Below, in pieces: positions 1 through 8,709 of a stretch of DNA of 64,000 nt. Where the stretch lies: contig JASJDM010000001.1 in NCBI GenBank assembly GCA_030065125.1, forward strand, positions 1 through 64,000, given 5' to 3'. The stretch's first letter is position 1. The number at the start of each line of letters is the position of its first letter. The stretch is from Lysobacterales bacterium (lineage in GTDB: Bacteria; Pseudomonadota; Gammaproteobacteria; Xanthomonadales; SZUA-38). The notes below the pieces were generated by a model, which saw only the letters and a program-made list of their open reading frames with translations, had not been told where the DNA came from and ran no database searches. The translations under genes and the position numbers were made by a program.

Positions 1-1941
1 GGCGACCAGCGGCTGGACCAGCTCGGCGTCCATGTTGGGCTCAACCCCGTCACTCGCGGCCTCGATCAGGCCGATCTTTGGAGGCGACTTGGTGGCTGCC
101 GTTGGCAGCAGCTGGCGCACAAAGTCGCCCAGCATGGCCTTGACGTCGTCCAGTACCGGCTCGTCCGGCGGCAGCAGCATGGTGCTGGAGGTATTGACCG
201 CGATCAGCACGTTGGGTGCAGTGTCGGCGCGGGCTATGGCATCGGCAACCGTGGTGCTCTGACCACCGAGGGTGACGGTCAGATCCTGGAGCGTGTTCTG
301 CGACGGCGGCACCTCCACCGTCAGGCAGTGGCCGTCGTCGCGGGGTGTGCCGGCCACGATGGGCACTGGAGCGCCGTCCACGGCCACCTGGTAGTCGGTT
401 GGATCCAGCGCTGGTGTCGGGTTGGCCGGAGCCACGCAGATCTCGGCAAGGCCCGTCTGATCCGGGTGACCCGGAGTGATGGGATTCAGTGTGGTGGCCA
501 GTGGAATATCCGGCCCAATGGTCTCAGCCGGGCCACAGCTTACCTCGATGATGCCGGCCACGGGCAGCCAGGGGCCGCTGACGGTGACGAAGGCCCGGTC
601 GTAGGGATTGGCCGGCTGGAAAAACGCCGTCGCGTAGTCTTCCGCGAAGACCCGCTTGAACTTCCCAAGGCTCAGGGTCCCGATGTCCCCGGATCCGTCG
701 CTGCTTTGACCGACCACTACGCCCCACAGGCCCTTGGGGCTGACCAACTCCGGGATTGGGAAATCTGAGTCAATGGCCACCGTCACACGCCTGCCAGGCT
801 CACACTGGGAGATATCGATGTCGTAGTACTTGGTGGCGAGACCCATGACCGAAAAGACCACCGAATCCACCGGCTGGGCATTACTGACCGACAGATTATC
901 CTTGAATACCACCTCAGCGTACTGGTCCTGGGGCAGAGTTCCGTTGGGCTGTTCATCGAGGTAGCTGTAGACCCGCCTGAAGCCTTCGGAATTGGCCGAC
1001 AGGTCCATGTCCTTGAGCAGATTGGCCAGGGAAAAGCGCTGAAACGTCTGGTAGATATCCGTGCCGGGATCGAAGGACTGGATGGTATCGTTGGTGGTGT
1101 CCAGCGAGTTGCCCGTTTCGCCGTTGGCCACGGCTGTTTCGTACCATACCCGGATAAAATCCGACCCAACAACCGGCTCCAGGGTGTAGATCGGATTGGC
1201 ATCGGTCACGCCACCGTACTGCTCCATCAGGTAGGTCCACCATAACGCCGCGTCGTAGCCTGCGTTCCAGATCGAAGTCTCCTGAATCGGCGCCCCGCCG
1301 TTGCTCCCGCGCAGGTAGTCCTCTACCGCCTCCAGGTAGCCGGCAACGCAGGACAGGTCGGGTTCCGTATCGATGTCATGGTAGATCTTGTCCTGCATGG
1401 CCCTGGCCATGCCCTCAAAGACCCAGTTGTAGTAGCTGTGGGCGCCCTGCCGCTTGTAGGTATTTTGAACGTGATGGAACAGCTCGTGACCCAGCACCAT
1501 GCGGGTGCAGCCGTTTGAGGCCCCGCCATAGAACGGCGCCGGCATGATGATTCGTTCGTTGGTGGCAAAGCCGCTGTCGCAGCCGTCATCCTGGCAGTCC
1601 CAATAATAGATACCACGCACTTCGCCGTTGAAATCGGGCTCGATGAATTCCAGCAGTTCGTAGCCGTGATCGTACCCCTGGGGGTAGCCAATTCCCCAGT
1701 TGCCGATCCGGTCGATGGCGAGCAGATCCAGAAACGCTTTGTAGGGCTGGTAATAATCGTCTGACGCCGGATTATTGTCCACGAAGGAGCGGTAATCCTC
1801 GGTTGCGCTGATCTGCTCAAAATCCACGTCGTCCGGGGGCGTCAGCTGCGCGACCGCCGATCCGGATTTCATCAAAAACGCAATTGACAGAAGGACAACC
1901 GTCCTGGTCCACGGGGATGCTTGCGAGTCGGGATAAGGCAT
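1..1941 (-). CDS. Secreted zinc metallopeptidase (HExxH) with vWA-like C-terminal region, partial
   Basis: The reading frame is open from ATG at 1941 to the left edge, so the C-terminus is missing (at least 647 residues are present). An N-terminal hydrophobic stretch (about residues 14-31, ending in AVAQ) looks like a signal peptide. Residues 152-156 read HELFH, the HExxH zinc-binding and catalytic motif of zincin peptidases. Around residue 578 a VLIAVNTSSTM stretch resembles the start of a von Willebrand factor A domain, but the first MIDAS aspartate is Asn, so metal binding there is doubtful. Infer an exported protease; the peptidase family and substrate cannot be named. No strong Shine-Dalgarno precedes the ATG. 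Confidence 0.8.
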   Translation of the reverse strand, partial: MPYPDSQASPWTRTVVLLSIAFLMKSGSAVAQLTPPDDVDFEQISATEDYRSFVDNNPASDDYYQPYKAFLDLLAIDRIGNWGIGYPQGYDHGYELLEFIEPDFNGEVRGIYYWDCQDDGCDSGFATNERIIMPAPFYGGASNGCTRMVLGHELFHHVQNTYKRQGAHSYYNWVFEGMARAMQDKIYHDIDTEPDLSCVAGYLEAVEDYLRGSNGGAPIQETSIWNAGYDAALWWTYLMEQYGGVTDANPIYTLEPVVGSDFIRVWYETAVANGETGNSLDTTNDTIQSFDPGTDIYQTFQRFSLANLLKDMDLSANSEGFRRVYSYLDEQPNGTLPQDQYAEVVFKDNLSVSNAQPVDSVVFSVMGLATKYYDIDISQCEPGRRVTVAIDSDFPIPELVSPKGLWGVVVGQSSDGSGDIGTLSLGKFKRVFAEDYATAFFQPANPYDRAFVTVSGPWLPVAGIIEVSCGPAETIGPDIPLATTLNPITPGHPDQTGLAEICVAPANPTPALDPTDYQVAVDGAPVPIVAGTPRDDGHCLTVEVPPSQNTLQDLTVTLGGQSTTVADAIARADTAPNVLIAVNTSSTMLLPPDEPVLDDVKAMLGDFVRQLLPTAATKSPPKIGLIEAASDGVEPNMDAELVQPLVA

Positions 1942-2259
1942 GTTGTCTCCACGGGCGGCTGCAAGGAACGGCGCTTCAATGTGGCGCGCCTATTCCCAAC
2001 AAACGCAGGCTGGAGAAAACCGGATCATCTGCCACAGTGCGGGAATCCCTGCGCCAGGCAGCCGCACGGTAAGCCGCGGCCAGGCCTGTGGCATGCAAGA
2101 CGGCAGGATCTACCCGGAGCGAATGAAGCCGGAAGGCGTTTCGGTGGCAATGGGCAGTGGTCCGGGTTTTGAGTGGGGACTTCGCAGCGGCTGCGTGGCC
2201 CCAGTACCGGCTATCCGCGCCCGACCCCCAGGGCCGCGCGCGATATTCGGAACCAGCCC
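1942..2259. other. Intergenic region, 318 bp
   Basis: This lies between the start of the metallopeptidase and the end of the upstream three-repeat protein, both on the minus strand. It must hold the metallopeptidase promoter. Short open frames occur on the plus strand but none has family resemblance or a convincing ribosome site. I see no terminator hairpin, tRNA or repeat in it. Confidence 0.4.
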
Positions 2260-3828
2260 CTATTCAAACTCCAGCCGCGATAAGACTTCCTGGAAAACCT
2301 GGGCCCGGAGAATCCAGTCGCCTGGGACCCCCGGAACAGTGGCATCAACCCAGCTGCCATCATCCAGCTGAATGAAGTTTCGGCCCGGCACAACGCCGTC
2401 GTGATCCCGGGCTATGGACGGAAGGCCCGCCTGCTGAAACTCGAGGCCGAGTCGGAAGGGTCCGTTCACCCAGATGCCCTGTCCAGACAGATCCACGTCG
2501 TTCAGCAACAGGTTGTTGCCCGTCAGGTTGACCGTGCCCGAGTAAACCTCCGTCCCAGGCACTGCTGTGCCCGCAGCGTCCTCCCAGATTCTCAGGGTGA
2601 CGTCCGCCATGTCCGTGGTCCCACCGAACAGGAAACGTACGCCGTCAACGCGACACGGACAGGGAAAGTCAGCCTCCAGACGGCTGGCGGCAATTTCTCC
2701 GGCCACGAACCCTTCCTGAAATGCGGCAATCTCCACCGGCGCCCAGTCGTCGATACCCAGTTCGGAGACCTGGTCGAGCTGGTCGGACAGCACGGCCCGC
2801 ATGATCCAGTCGCCCTGGAGCCCGAAAAAGTCGGATTCCCGCCAACCCAGGGTGATGTCGTTGATGAAATTGCTGTCCTGGGTGTAACCGTCGGTGTCGC
2901 GCGCGATGGCGGGCAGGCCCGTGTGGGTAAATTCAAAGCCAAAGCGGAACGCCCCGTTGACGACGATGTTTTCAGCGCTGAGATCAATCACGTTGATCAC
3001 TGCATTGGCACCCACCAGGGGAAAGGTACCGCTGAACAGTTCGGTGCCCGGCGCAACGCTGCTGCCGTCATCCTCCCATACCCGCAGGATCACGTCTTCG
3101 CTGCCGGAACCGCCGCCGAACAGCACCGATACGCCGCTCAAGGTGCACGGACAGGGACCTTCCGGTACCACCCTGACGGCCGCCATGTCGCCCACGGCAA
3201 AGCCCTGCTGAAACCCCACTTCCACGCTGGGTGGCCAGGCGTCGTTGCGGAATTCCTGGACCAGGAGGGATTGCTGCTCAACCTCCGCCCGGATAATCCA
3301 GTCCCCGGTGACTCCCAGCAGGTTTGAGTTCAGCCAGCCGAAAATATCGGCGAGGATGAAATTGTCCGATGCCGCTATGCTCCCGTCGTCGTCCCGGGCC
3401 GGCCCTGGAAATCCACCGGCGGTCATCTCGATGCCCACCCGAAAGGGGCCGGAGACAAACACACCTTCGTTGGACAGGTCAATCTCCTGGATCGCGACGT
3501 TGGACCCGGTGACCTGGTATTCACGGGCAAATATCTCCAGCCCCGGCGTTAGCTCACCAGCCCCATCATCCCAGATGCGAAGGAAGATATTGCGGGTGCT
3601 GGTGTCGCCGCCAAACAGAAAGGAAATCCTGGTTACCGCGTGGAGCCCCGGCTCCGGGGGCGCCAGACGCACCGCGGCGATCTCGCCGGCCGCGAATCCC
3701 CCTTGAAATCCGGCGTTCTGGCCGCTTTCCCAGCCGTCCAGGCGAAGCTCGACCGACCCGGCAGCGTTCACCCACCCTGACATGGCCACAGTCAAAAGAA
3801 CTGCCAGTAATCGCGCGGTCGTGTTCAT
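2260..3828 (-). CDS. Secreted protein with three tandem beta-rich repeats, function unknown
   Basis: 522 residues with a signal peptide (residues 1-23, ending VNAAG). The mature protein is three copies of a module of about 140 residues at roughly 41-181, 206-344 and 370-509. Each has the same order of motifs: FQxGFxxGExAAxR, then ISFLFGG-like, LRIWxD, PGxExFxG, IDLS, NGPFRxGxE, LPxIARDxDG, and GDWIxRA at the end. Repeats 2 and 3 carry a Cys-Pro-Cys (226-228 and 390-392) that repeat 1 lacks. The pattern suggests jelly-roll or choice-of-anchor type folds. The downstream gene on the same strand is the HExxH peptidase. I do not recognise a named family. Confidence 0.8.
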   Translation of the reverse strand: MNTTARLLAVLLTVAMSGWVNAAGSVELRLDGWESGQNAGFQGGFAAGEIAAVRLAPPEPGLHAVTRISFLFGGDTSTRNIFLRIWDDGAGELTPGLEIFAREYQVTGSNVAIQEIDLSNEGVFVSGPFRVGIEMTAGGFPGPARDDDGSIAASDNFILADIFGWLNSNLLGVTGDWIIRAEVEQQSLLVQEFRNDAWPPSVEVGFQQGFAVGDMAAVRVVPEGPCPCTLSGVSVLFGGGSGSEDVILRVWEDDGSSVAPGTELFSGTFPLVGANAVINVIDLSAENIVVNGAFRFGFEFTHTGLPAIARDTDGYTQDSNFINDITLGWRESDFFGLQGDWIMRAVLSDQLDQVSELGIDDWAPVEIAAFQEGFVAGEIAASRLEADFPCPCRVDGVRFLFGGTTDMADVTLRIWEDAAGTAVPGTEVYSGTVNLTGNNLLLNDVDLSGQGIWVNGPFRLGLEFQQAGLPSIARDHDGVVPGRNFIQLDDGSWVDATVPGVPGDWILRAQVFQEVLSRLEFE

Positions 3829-3942
3829 AGAACCCCCAACCCTGTTCCAGCCTGACCATCCTAATGGCCGCGTGATCCAGGAAGTGAGACTTCTGTCACA
3901 GTATCCCCGCCAGCCGAGCTGGCAGAGCAGGCCCAGCGGCGA

Positions 3943-4368
3943 TCAGTCCGGCGTCAGCTCAACGACAAAAACCCGCTCGACAACAAGCTGATCACCGTCG
4001 AACAAGTGGAGGGTCCATTGCCCGGGCACGGTTTCCCAATCGTGGTTGAACCTGGCGAAGAATGGGGTCGCACCGCCCACCGCCAGGGATTGGGTTCCGG
4101 ACATTTCCGTCCACACCCGGCCGGTTTCGGGCTGGGTCATCTGCGGAAATGTCCAGCGGTAGGACAGTTCCCTGGCCACGCCGCCGTTTACCCGAAGCCC
4201 GAATACCGTTCCCACCTCTGCAGGAATTCTGTCGGTCTGCAACAGCAGTTGCGGACCCTCTGAACCTGAACGATAGACGCCATGGTCCAGCACGGTGAGC
4301 ACGCCATCGTCTGCGTACACCGCTTCGGCGGCCAGCAGCACTGCTGCCAGGACAAATATCATGCGCAT
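3943..4368 (-). CDS. Small exported protein, DUF3859-like (tentative)
   Basis: 141 residues from ATG at 4368, chosen because GAGGGGAG lies about 7 nt upstream and a signal peptide (MRMIFVLAAVLLAAEAVYA) follows directly; the frame is open further upstream to 4527 but that extension is not protein-like. The mature part has alternating beta-like segments ending in WTLHLFDGDQLVVERVFVVEL. The layout recalls DUF3859 proteins, from memory only. Stands alone between two unrelated exported proteins on the same strand. Confidence 0.7.
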   Translation of the reverse strand: MRMIFVLAAVLLAAEAVYADDGVLTVLDHGVYRSGSEGPQLLLQTDRIPAEVGTVFGLRVNGGVARELSYRWTFPQMTQPETGRVWTEMSGTQSLAVGGATPFFARFNHDWETVPGQWTLHLFDGDQLVVERVFVVELTPD

Positions 4369-4498
4369 TATTCTCCCCTCAATCAGATTGATATGGCCGT
4401 TGGATATCGGCGATGCTAATTGGTTCGCGGCACGGAGAGTCAAACCCGAACTGCGCCGCCCGTTACCGGCGCAAAAGAAGAGGCGGGTGGGACCCGCC

Positions 4499-4846
4499 TC
4501 AGATGTCTCCACGCGAGCGTTTCTCAATATTTATCGCCTGCTGAAGGCAGCCATTCAATTCGATGCTGAAGGAAAAGTCGCTGAAATCGACGTAGCCATA
4601 GTCGTCACCACCGCCGGAGGCGAAGGTGAAGCGTCCGGTGCCTCCGTTCTCAAACGTAACGCGGTCATAGAACTCGATTCACCGGCGGTTCGGAGAGCGA
4701 AACGCCGTCAGTGTGCTTACGCAGGCGGGTGATGCGTCGGTAACTGCTTTCCGGGACTTGGCGCTTTTTGTGCCTGTGCCCGTGGTCCTGAAGGCGTCTC
4801 CCACCCGCGACAGGTTGGACCAGGGGCCAACGGGGTTACGGGTCAC
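4499..4846 (-). pseudogene. Possible remnant of an exported protein, interrupted by an in-frame stop
   Basis: Reading the minus strand from GTG at 4846 gives 55 codons, then TGA (4681-4679), then 59 further codons in the same frame to TGA at 4499. The second part reads like real protein: IEFYDRVTFENGGTGRF, then FASGGGDDYGYVDFSDF. It has no start of its own and overlaps the unlikely upstream extension of the next gene. Either a decayed gene or a chance protein-like reading. It lies just past the end of the 4855-6189 gene. Confidence 0.3.
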
Positions 4847-4854
4847 TCAGCCTG

Positions 4855-6189
4855 TCAAGGCTCCAGGACCTCCCGCCACACGCGGACCGGATTACTCATG
4901 CCGTAATTTGACAGCACCTGCTCTCCAGACAGCAGGGGTACGCTGCCGTTCTTGATCGAGCTCAGGCTGACGGCGATCAGAGGGAGCCCTACCACGACAT
5001 GGCCTTCCAGGGAGGTCAGACTGAATTCGGAAAGGTCCGCCCTGACCAGCCCCGCCTTGAACAGATCAAACACCGATTCCAGTTCCGGTCCGCACCCGAA
5101 TCCCGGTGCCCGGACGGCCGCGGGCTCACTGTCCGTCAGCGTAAACATAGGCGTAGGGCCGAAGTACACACCGAGCTGAGACTGTGACACCACGGGCCCG
5201 CGCTTGATCAAATCCCGTCTTGCCGGCGTGCACTTCACAGCCTGGAATGGCGCGCGGCCTTCGCGATCCACCGCCCCGAGCGCGAATTCCTGACCCACCT
5301 CTTCGTTTTCCGGATGGCTGTTCACCTCAAAGGGGGCGCGCGGTTCTTCAACATAACGGGCCCGCGTGGGAAAGGTGAGAATCAGATCAGTTCGAGCGTC
5401 CAGGGCCGAATCCGCCAGAAAGCTGGACTCCAGGCCGGCCATGGCCAGCACCGCGCTGACTGCATCAGCTCCACTGGACCATGTGGTCTGGCGTCCTTCC
5501 AGGATGGCCACGGGAGCAGCGTCCGCCAGGTCGGGACGATCCTCATCCAGCGGAAACACCTGGTTGGGCAGGCTCAGGTCGGACAGGATGGTGGGCCCGA
5601 CGGAAAGACCCAGTCCGGAAAACACGTTGATCAACTGGACGTCTCCGCTCAGGCGATTGGCCTGGGGCAGCAACGGTTTTCCGGCAAGGTCCTCGGTGGT
5701 GCCGCAGGTTTCGGGCTCGGCCAGATGAGTCATTTCCCCGGACAGGGCTCCCAGCTCAAAGGCCTCCAGCCAGGCCGACCCGGCTGCGCTGGCCACTACG
5801 TATCGGCTCAGTCCTGTGGCGGTGGTTTCGGACACCTCGCCCGCGTCCAGACAGGACCGGTCGTTGGACAACACCACGTCATCGACCGAATCCTCGGTGT
5901 ATGCACCCACCCAGGTGTCCCTGGCGCGCAGCAGCAGGGTTGCGGTCATCAACGACGTTCCGTCGGCACCGTTGCGCAGCACCAGCCGCACCGCAATGCT
6001 GCTGTCTCCGGTGTTGGTCACAGTCAAGAGAGAACTGTACCCATCACGAGCGGTCACCAGCGGAAAAATCAACGCCTCTCCTGAACCGCTACCGGACAGT
6101 TCTACAGACCGGGATGAACTGGCCACGGTGAGTAGCACCAGACAGATACCGATGGCGGCGGGCGTGAGCATTTTGATGGGTGATGTCAT
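4855..6189 (-). CDS. Exported protein of unknown function
   Basis: 444 residues if started at ATG 6189; the frame is open to 6276, but the later start places a signal sequence (AIGICLVLLTVASSSRSVELSG) near the N-terminus. No strong Shine-Dalgarno supports either. The N-terminal part (EALIFPLVTARDGYSSLLTVTNTGDSSIAVRL, positions about 31-62) resembles an extracellular Ig-like or surface beta-sandwich segment. Several Cys residues (for example around NDRSCLDAG, EPETCGTT and VKCTPAR) could form disulfides in the periplasm. I do not recognise the family. Divergent from the 6539 gene. Confidence 0.75.
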   Translation of the reverse strand: MTSPIKMLTPAAIGICLVLLTVASSSRSVELSGSGSGEALIFPLVTARDGYSSLLTVTNTGDSSIAVRLVLRNGADGTSLMTATLLLRARDTWVGAYTEDSVDDVVLSNDRSCLDAGEVSETTATGLSRYVVASAAGSAWLEAFELGALSGEMTHLAEPETCGTTEDLAGKPLLPQANRLSGDVQLINVFSGLGLSVGPTILSDLSLPNQVFPLDEDRPDLADAAPVAILEGRQTTWSSGADAVSAVLAMAGLESSFLADSALDARTDLILTFPTRARYVEEPRAPFEVNSHPENEEVGQEFALGAVDREGRAPFQAVKCTPARRDLIKRGPVVSQSQLGVYFGPTPMFTLTDSEPAAVRAPGFGCGPELESVFDLFKAGLVRADLSEFSLTSLEGHVVVGLPLIAVSLSSIKNGSVPLLSGEQVLSNYGMSNPVRVWREVLEP

Positions 6190-6538
6190 GGAGGACTCAT
6201 CAGGTTCGCTTAATGACAAGACGGGCCGGGAGAGCAATTCCACCAAAACAGGCTGGGCTGGCAGTGACGGCATCAACCCAGGCTGCTTGCCCGGCTGCTC
6301 GGCGATGGCCGGGAACGATTCCGGATGCGGACCGCAGCTTGAGCTGCCGTCGGCACTGAATTACCTCCGTCTCCGGGCGTGGGACTCTGCTGAATCCAGA
6401 GGGCCAGGCATTCCGTCGCAACTTCCAAGACGCCATGCAATCCGATCATGGCGGTAATTGATTTCACCTGGTTTGGCACAGATTCCCCGGTCGCTACGTA
6501 ATTGCCCATAGATAGCCGGGAATTTGAGGAGAGCCTCC
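6190..6538. promoter_or_regulatory. Divergent intergenic region, 349 bp
   Basis: This separates two divergent genes for exported proteins and should hold promoters for both. The plus-strand side ends with GAGGAG at 6525-6530, a good ribosome site 8 nt before the ATG at 6539. I see no inverted repeat, terminator or RNA gene here. Confidence 0.45.
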
Positions 6539-7459
6539 ATGAAGCCAACTTACAGAATCTGTGTGTCCCTGATTGCGCAGTTGTGGGTCGGGGCCAGCCA
6601 GGCGGTAATCGTGCTGGACCAGACGCAGTGGTACTACGGCGGGGCGGCAGGGGTTTATCTTCCGACGGACGAGGCCGACCTGGCCTGGGCCCAGGTATTC
6701 GAAGCCGGCGTCACCGGCACCCTGTCCCACATTTCGATACAGGTTGCCTGCAAAGCCGGTGCTGGCCCGTTAGAGATGTCAATTCATACGGTTGGCAGCG
6801 ACGGTAAGCCCGCAGGCATGCCCCTGGCCACGGTCTCTCGGGCCGCCGACAGCATGCCCGGCTACGGGACTCGGCCGCTGGCCTATCACGCTTTTCCTTT
6901 CTCCGGCTCCCGCGTTGCCATGACCGCCGGGAGCCGGTACGCGTTCACCGTAAGGGCGCCCGAAGCGGATTGTGAAATCGGCTACACGGTGGGCGACAAT
7001 TACCCGCCGGGTCAGCCGCTGAAGGACACAACGTCGGCACCGGACTGGGACCCGTTCACACTGGTTGAAGGCGACCTGGAGTTCCGAACCTATGTGGACG
7101 ACGGGACCTTTTCTTCCAGCGCACTGTGTCGGGTGGGCTCATTCGGCGAGGTTGTGGACTGGCTGCCGTCCTGGACCCCGGCCTGCGCCTGCCTGCGTGA
7201 CCCCACGTCCGCACTCCATCGCTGCCGCTTCGACCTGCCGGAACTGGTGATCTTTCGGGAGATACCCCTGTTTGACACGGCGGGCAAAACAAATTTCAGC
7301 GTAATGCCGTTCGTCGAGTTTCCGGGGCCGGTTCATGTCCAGCAATTCGACCTTGCGGGCAATGGCTTTTTCGAATCCGTCACTTTCGAAGACGCCATGC
7401 CGCCGATGGAATCGACCCAGGCGGCAGGCTGGTTCGAAGCAGAGGCACTGGAGCACTAA
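6539..7459 (+). CDS. Exported protein with choice-of-anchor-like domain, probably truncated by a nonsense codon
   Basis: 306 residues. ATG 6539 is chosen over 6524 because GAGGAG sits at the right distance and a signal peptide (MKPTYRICVSLIAQLWVGASQA) follows. The N-terminal half (VYLPTDEADLAWAQVFEAG, then a beta-rich stretch ending DLEFRTYVDDG) resembles secreted jelly-roll domains. The C-terminal half has three Cys and no recognised motif. The stop is TAA (7457-7459); the same frame continues for 18 more codons (RIKITVEERSYEFDVYSD) to TGA at 7514-7516, which suggests the natural C-terminus lies there and a CAA or similar codon became TAA. Confidence 0.75.
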   Translation: MKPTYRICVSLIAQLWVGASQAVIVLDQTQWYYGGAAGVYLPTDEADLAWAQVFEAGVTGTLSHISIQVACKAGAGPLEMSIHTVGSDGKPAGMPLATVSRAADSMPGYGTRPLAYHAFPFSGSRVAMTAGSRYAFTVRAPEADCEIGYTVGDNYPPGQPLKDTTSAPDWDPFTLVEGDLEFRTYVDDGTFSSSALCRVGSFGEVVDWLPSWTPACACLRDPTSALHRCRFDLPELVIFREIPLFDTAGKTNFSVMPFVEFPGPVHVQQFDLAGNGFFESVTFEDAMPPMESTQAAGWFEAEALEH

Positions 7460-7521
7460 CGCATCAAAATTACCGTGGAAGAACGCAGCTACGAATTTGA
7501 CGTGTACTCAGACTGATCCCA

Positions 7522-7550
7522 GGGCGGTCGCCGTTCCCGGCGGCCGTCCC
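7522..7550 (+). terminator. Possible hairpin after the 6539 gene
   Basis: GGGCGGTCGCCG pairs imperfectly (one bulge, one G-U) with CGGCGGCCGTCCC across a TTCC-type loop, followed by only a short TTT. It starts just after the downstream TGA at 7516, which fits the idea that the transcript extends past the TAA at 7459. Weak as an intrinsic terminator. Confidence 0.35.
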
Positions 7551-7638
7551 TTTCGGGCCTGCTCCATCAGAAGACCACAGCGGCGCATTTCGCGCCCCGG
7601 TTACGTTTTGATTAGTGATGCGAAAGACTAGGGAAATC

Positions 7639-8241
7639 TCATCGATTGCTGAAGCGCCTTCCCAACGCTGCGCCCGTGGCGATCAGGGGAAACGCCAGCA
7701 GGGCAAAAGCAATGCGCAACTCAATCGGGACCGCGTCGGGATAACGGAACGTGTTGATCATGGTCGGAACCACAAACGTGGCGGTTAAAGCCACCGTGGC
7801 AAGGGCCTGAACATGCCTGGCGGATTTTGCCAGACCGACCACCAGGCCAATCGCAATCCCCGCGGCCGCCAATGCAAGCACCTCTATGCCGAGCACCAGC
7901 AGCAGATTCCGGGCCACAAAGGTGCTGTCGATGCCTGATTGGGACACGGCGGCCAGGGCTCGCATGGCCATCAGTTCGCAGCAGTAAAAAGCCCAGTAAC
8001 CCAGGAAGGCGCCCAGGGTGACCAGTTCGGGGCGGCACGCCCGGAGCCGCTGGCCGAGCAGGGGGCCCGCGGACCGGACCAGTTGCCGACGGTACCACCG
8101 CGACGCCGCGGCAGGGGACACGCGGGACGCGATGCCGTGGAACTCTTCTTCCATGTCACCGAGTAGCTCGTTGCGCAGGTGCCGGGGTGAAATCAGCCAC
8201 ATCAGTCGCCGCTGTATGCGGGATGGACAAACCGGGTTCAT
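7639..8241 (-). CDS. Permease-prefix-domain membrane protein
   Basis: 200 residues from ATG 8241. The N-terminus (RRLMWLISPRHLRNELLGDMEEEFH) matches the 'permease prefix' segment normally found ahead of MacB/FtsX-like ABC permeases of the ADOP group, but here no FtsX permease follows. Instead there are about four transmembrane helices (roughly 70-90, 100-130, 140-160, 170-190). The start codon overlaps the stop of the PadR gene (ATGA), so the two are translationally coupled. PadR plus ADOP permease is a known pairing; here the membrane partner is a short stand-alone form. Function inferred only as a membrane stress or signalling accessory. Confidence 0.75.
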   Translation of the reverse strand: MNPVCPSRIQRRLMWLISPRHLRNELLGDMEEEFHGIASRVSPAAASRWYRRQLVRSAGPLLGQRLRACRPELVTLGAFLGYWAFYCCELMAMRALAAVSQSGIDSTFVARNLLLVLGIEVLALAAAGIAIGLVVGLAKSARHVQALATVALTATFVVPTMINTFRYPDAVPIELRIAFALLAFPLIATGAALGRRFSNR

Positions 8242-8570
8242 GGCAGATTCCACGCCGTGTCAATACCGTCCACCATGCTTTGAACCGACTCCAGGGTGCG
8301 CTTCATGGCGTCGACGCCCCGGGCCGTTACTTCGAAGTGTTTCTTGGGTCGTCCTCCTCGGCTTGGTGTTGCCTCGCCGGACCGTGACCTCACCAGGGAC
8401 TTGGACTCAAGCCTGTCCAGCGTCGTGTAAACGGCACCGAAAGACACTTGGCGACCCGTGCGCTTCTTGATTTCGGATCGCACCGAAACGCCGTACGCGT
8501 TCTTTCCGAGGCGCAGAAGCGCTGCAATCACGAGAAACTCAAACTCGCCAAGGTATTTCTCCCTGCCCAT
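8238..8570 (-). CDS. PadR family transcriptional regulator
   Basis: 110 residues from ATG 8570; the longer open frame to 8966 is not protein-like. Typical PadR winged-helix order: LGEFEFLVIAALLRLGKNAYGVSV, then SFGAVYTTLDRLESKSLVRSR, a beta wing (GRPKKHFEVTARG), then a short C-terminal dimerisation helix. PadR proteins repress by binding short palindromes with TACA/TGTA arms. A perfect palindrome of that kind sits 21 nt upstream (8591-8607), so autoregulation is likely. The stop overlaps the start of the membrane protein that follows. Confidence 0.9.
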   Translation of the reverse strand: MGREKYLGEFEFLVIAALLRLGKNAYGVSVRSEIKKRTGRQVSFGAVYTTLDRLESKSLVRSRSGEATPSRGGRPKKHFEVTARGVDAMKRTLESVQSMVDGIDTAWNLP

Positions 8571-8590
8571 TTGAATCCGTTCCAGTATTA

Positions 8591-8607
8591 ATTCTACAAT
8601 GTAGAAT
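8591..8607. promoter_or_regulatory. Palindromic operator candidate for PadR
   Basis: ATTCTACA-A-TGTAGAAT is a perfect 8+1+8 inverted repeat in an AT-rich pocket just upstream of the PadR start. The TACA/TGTA core is the usual type for PadR operators. Likely autorepression site. Confidence 0.65.
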
Positions 8608-8709
8608 ATATCCAAATGACGGTGGCGTCGCAATGTCAAACCTGACCGGGCCAGGCCCAAAGCTGACAGGACATGGTGATGCGGGTCAATCTGGCCGCGT
8701 GGCTGGCAA

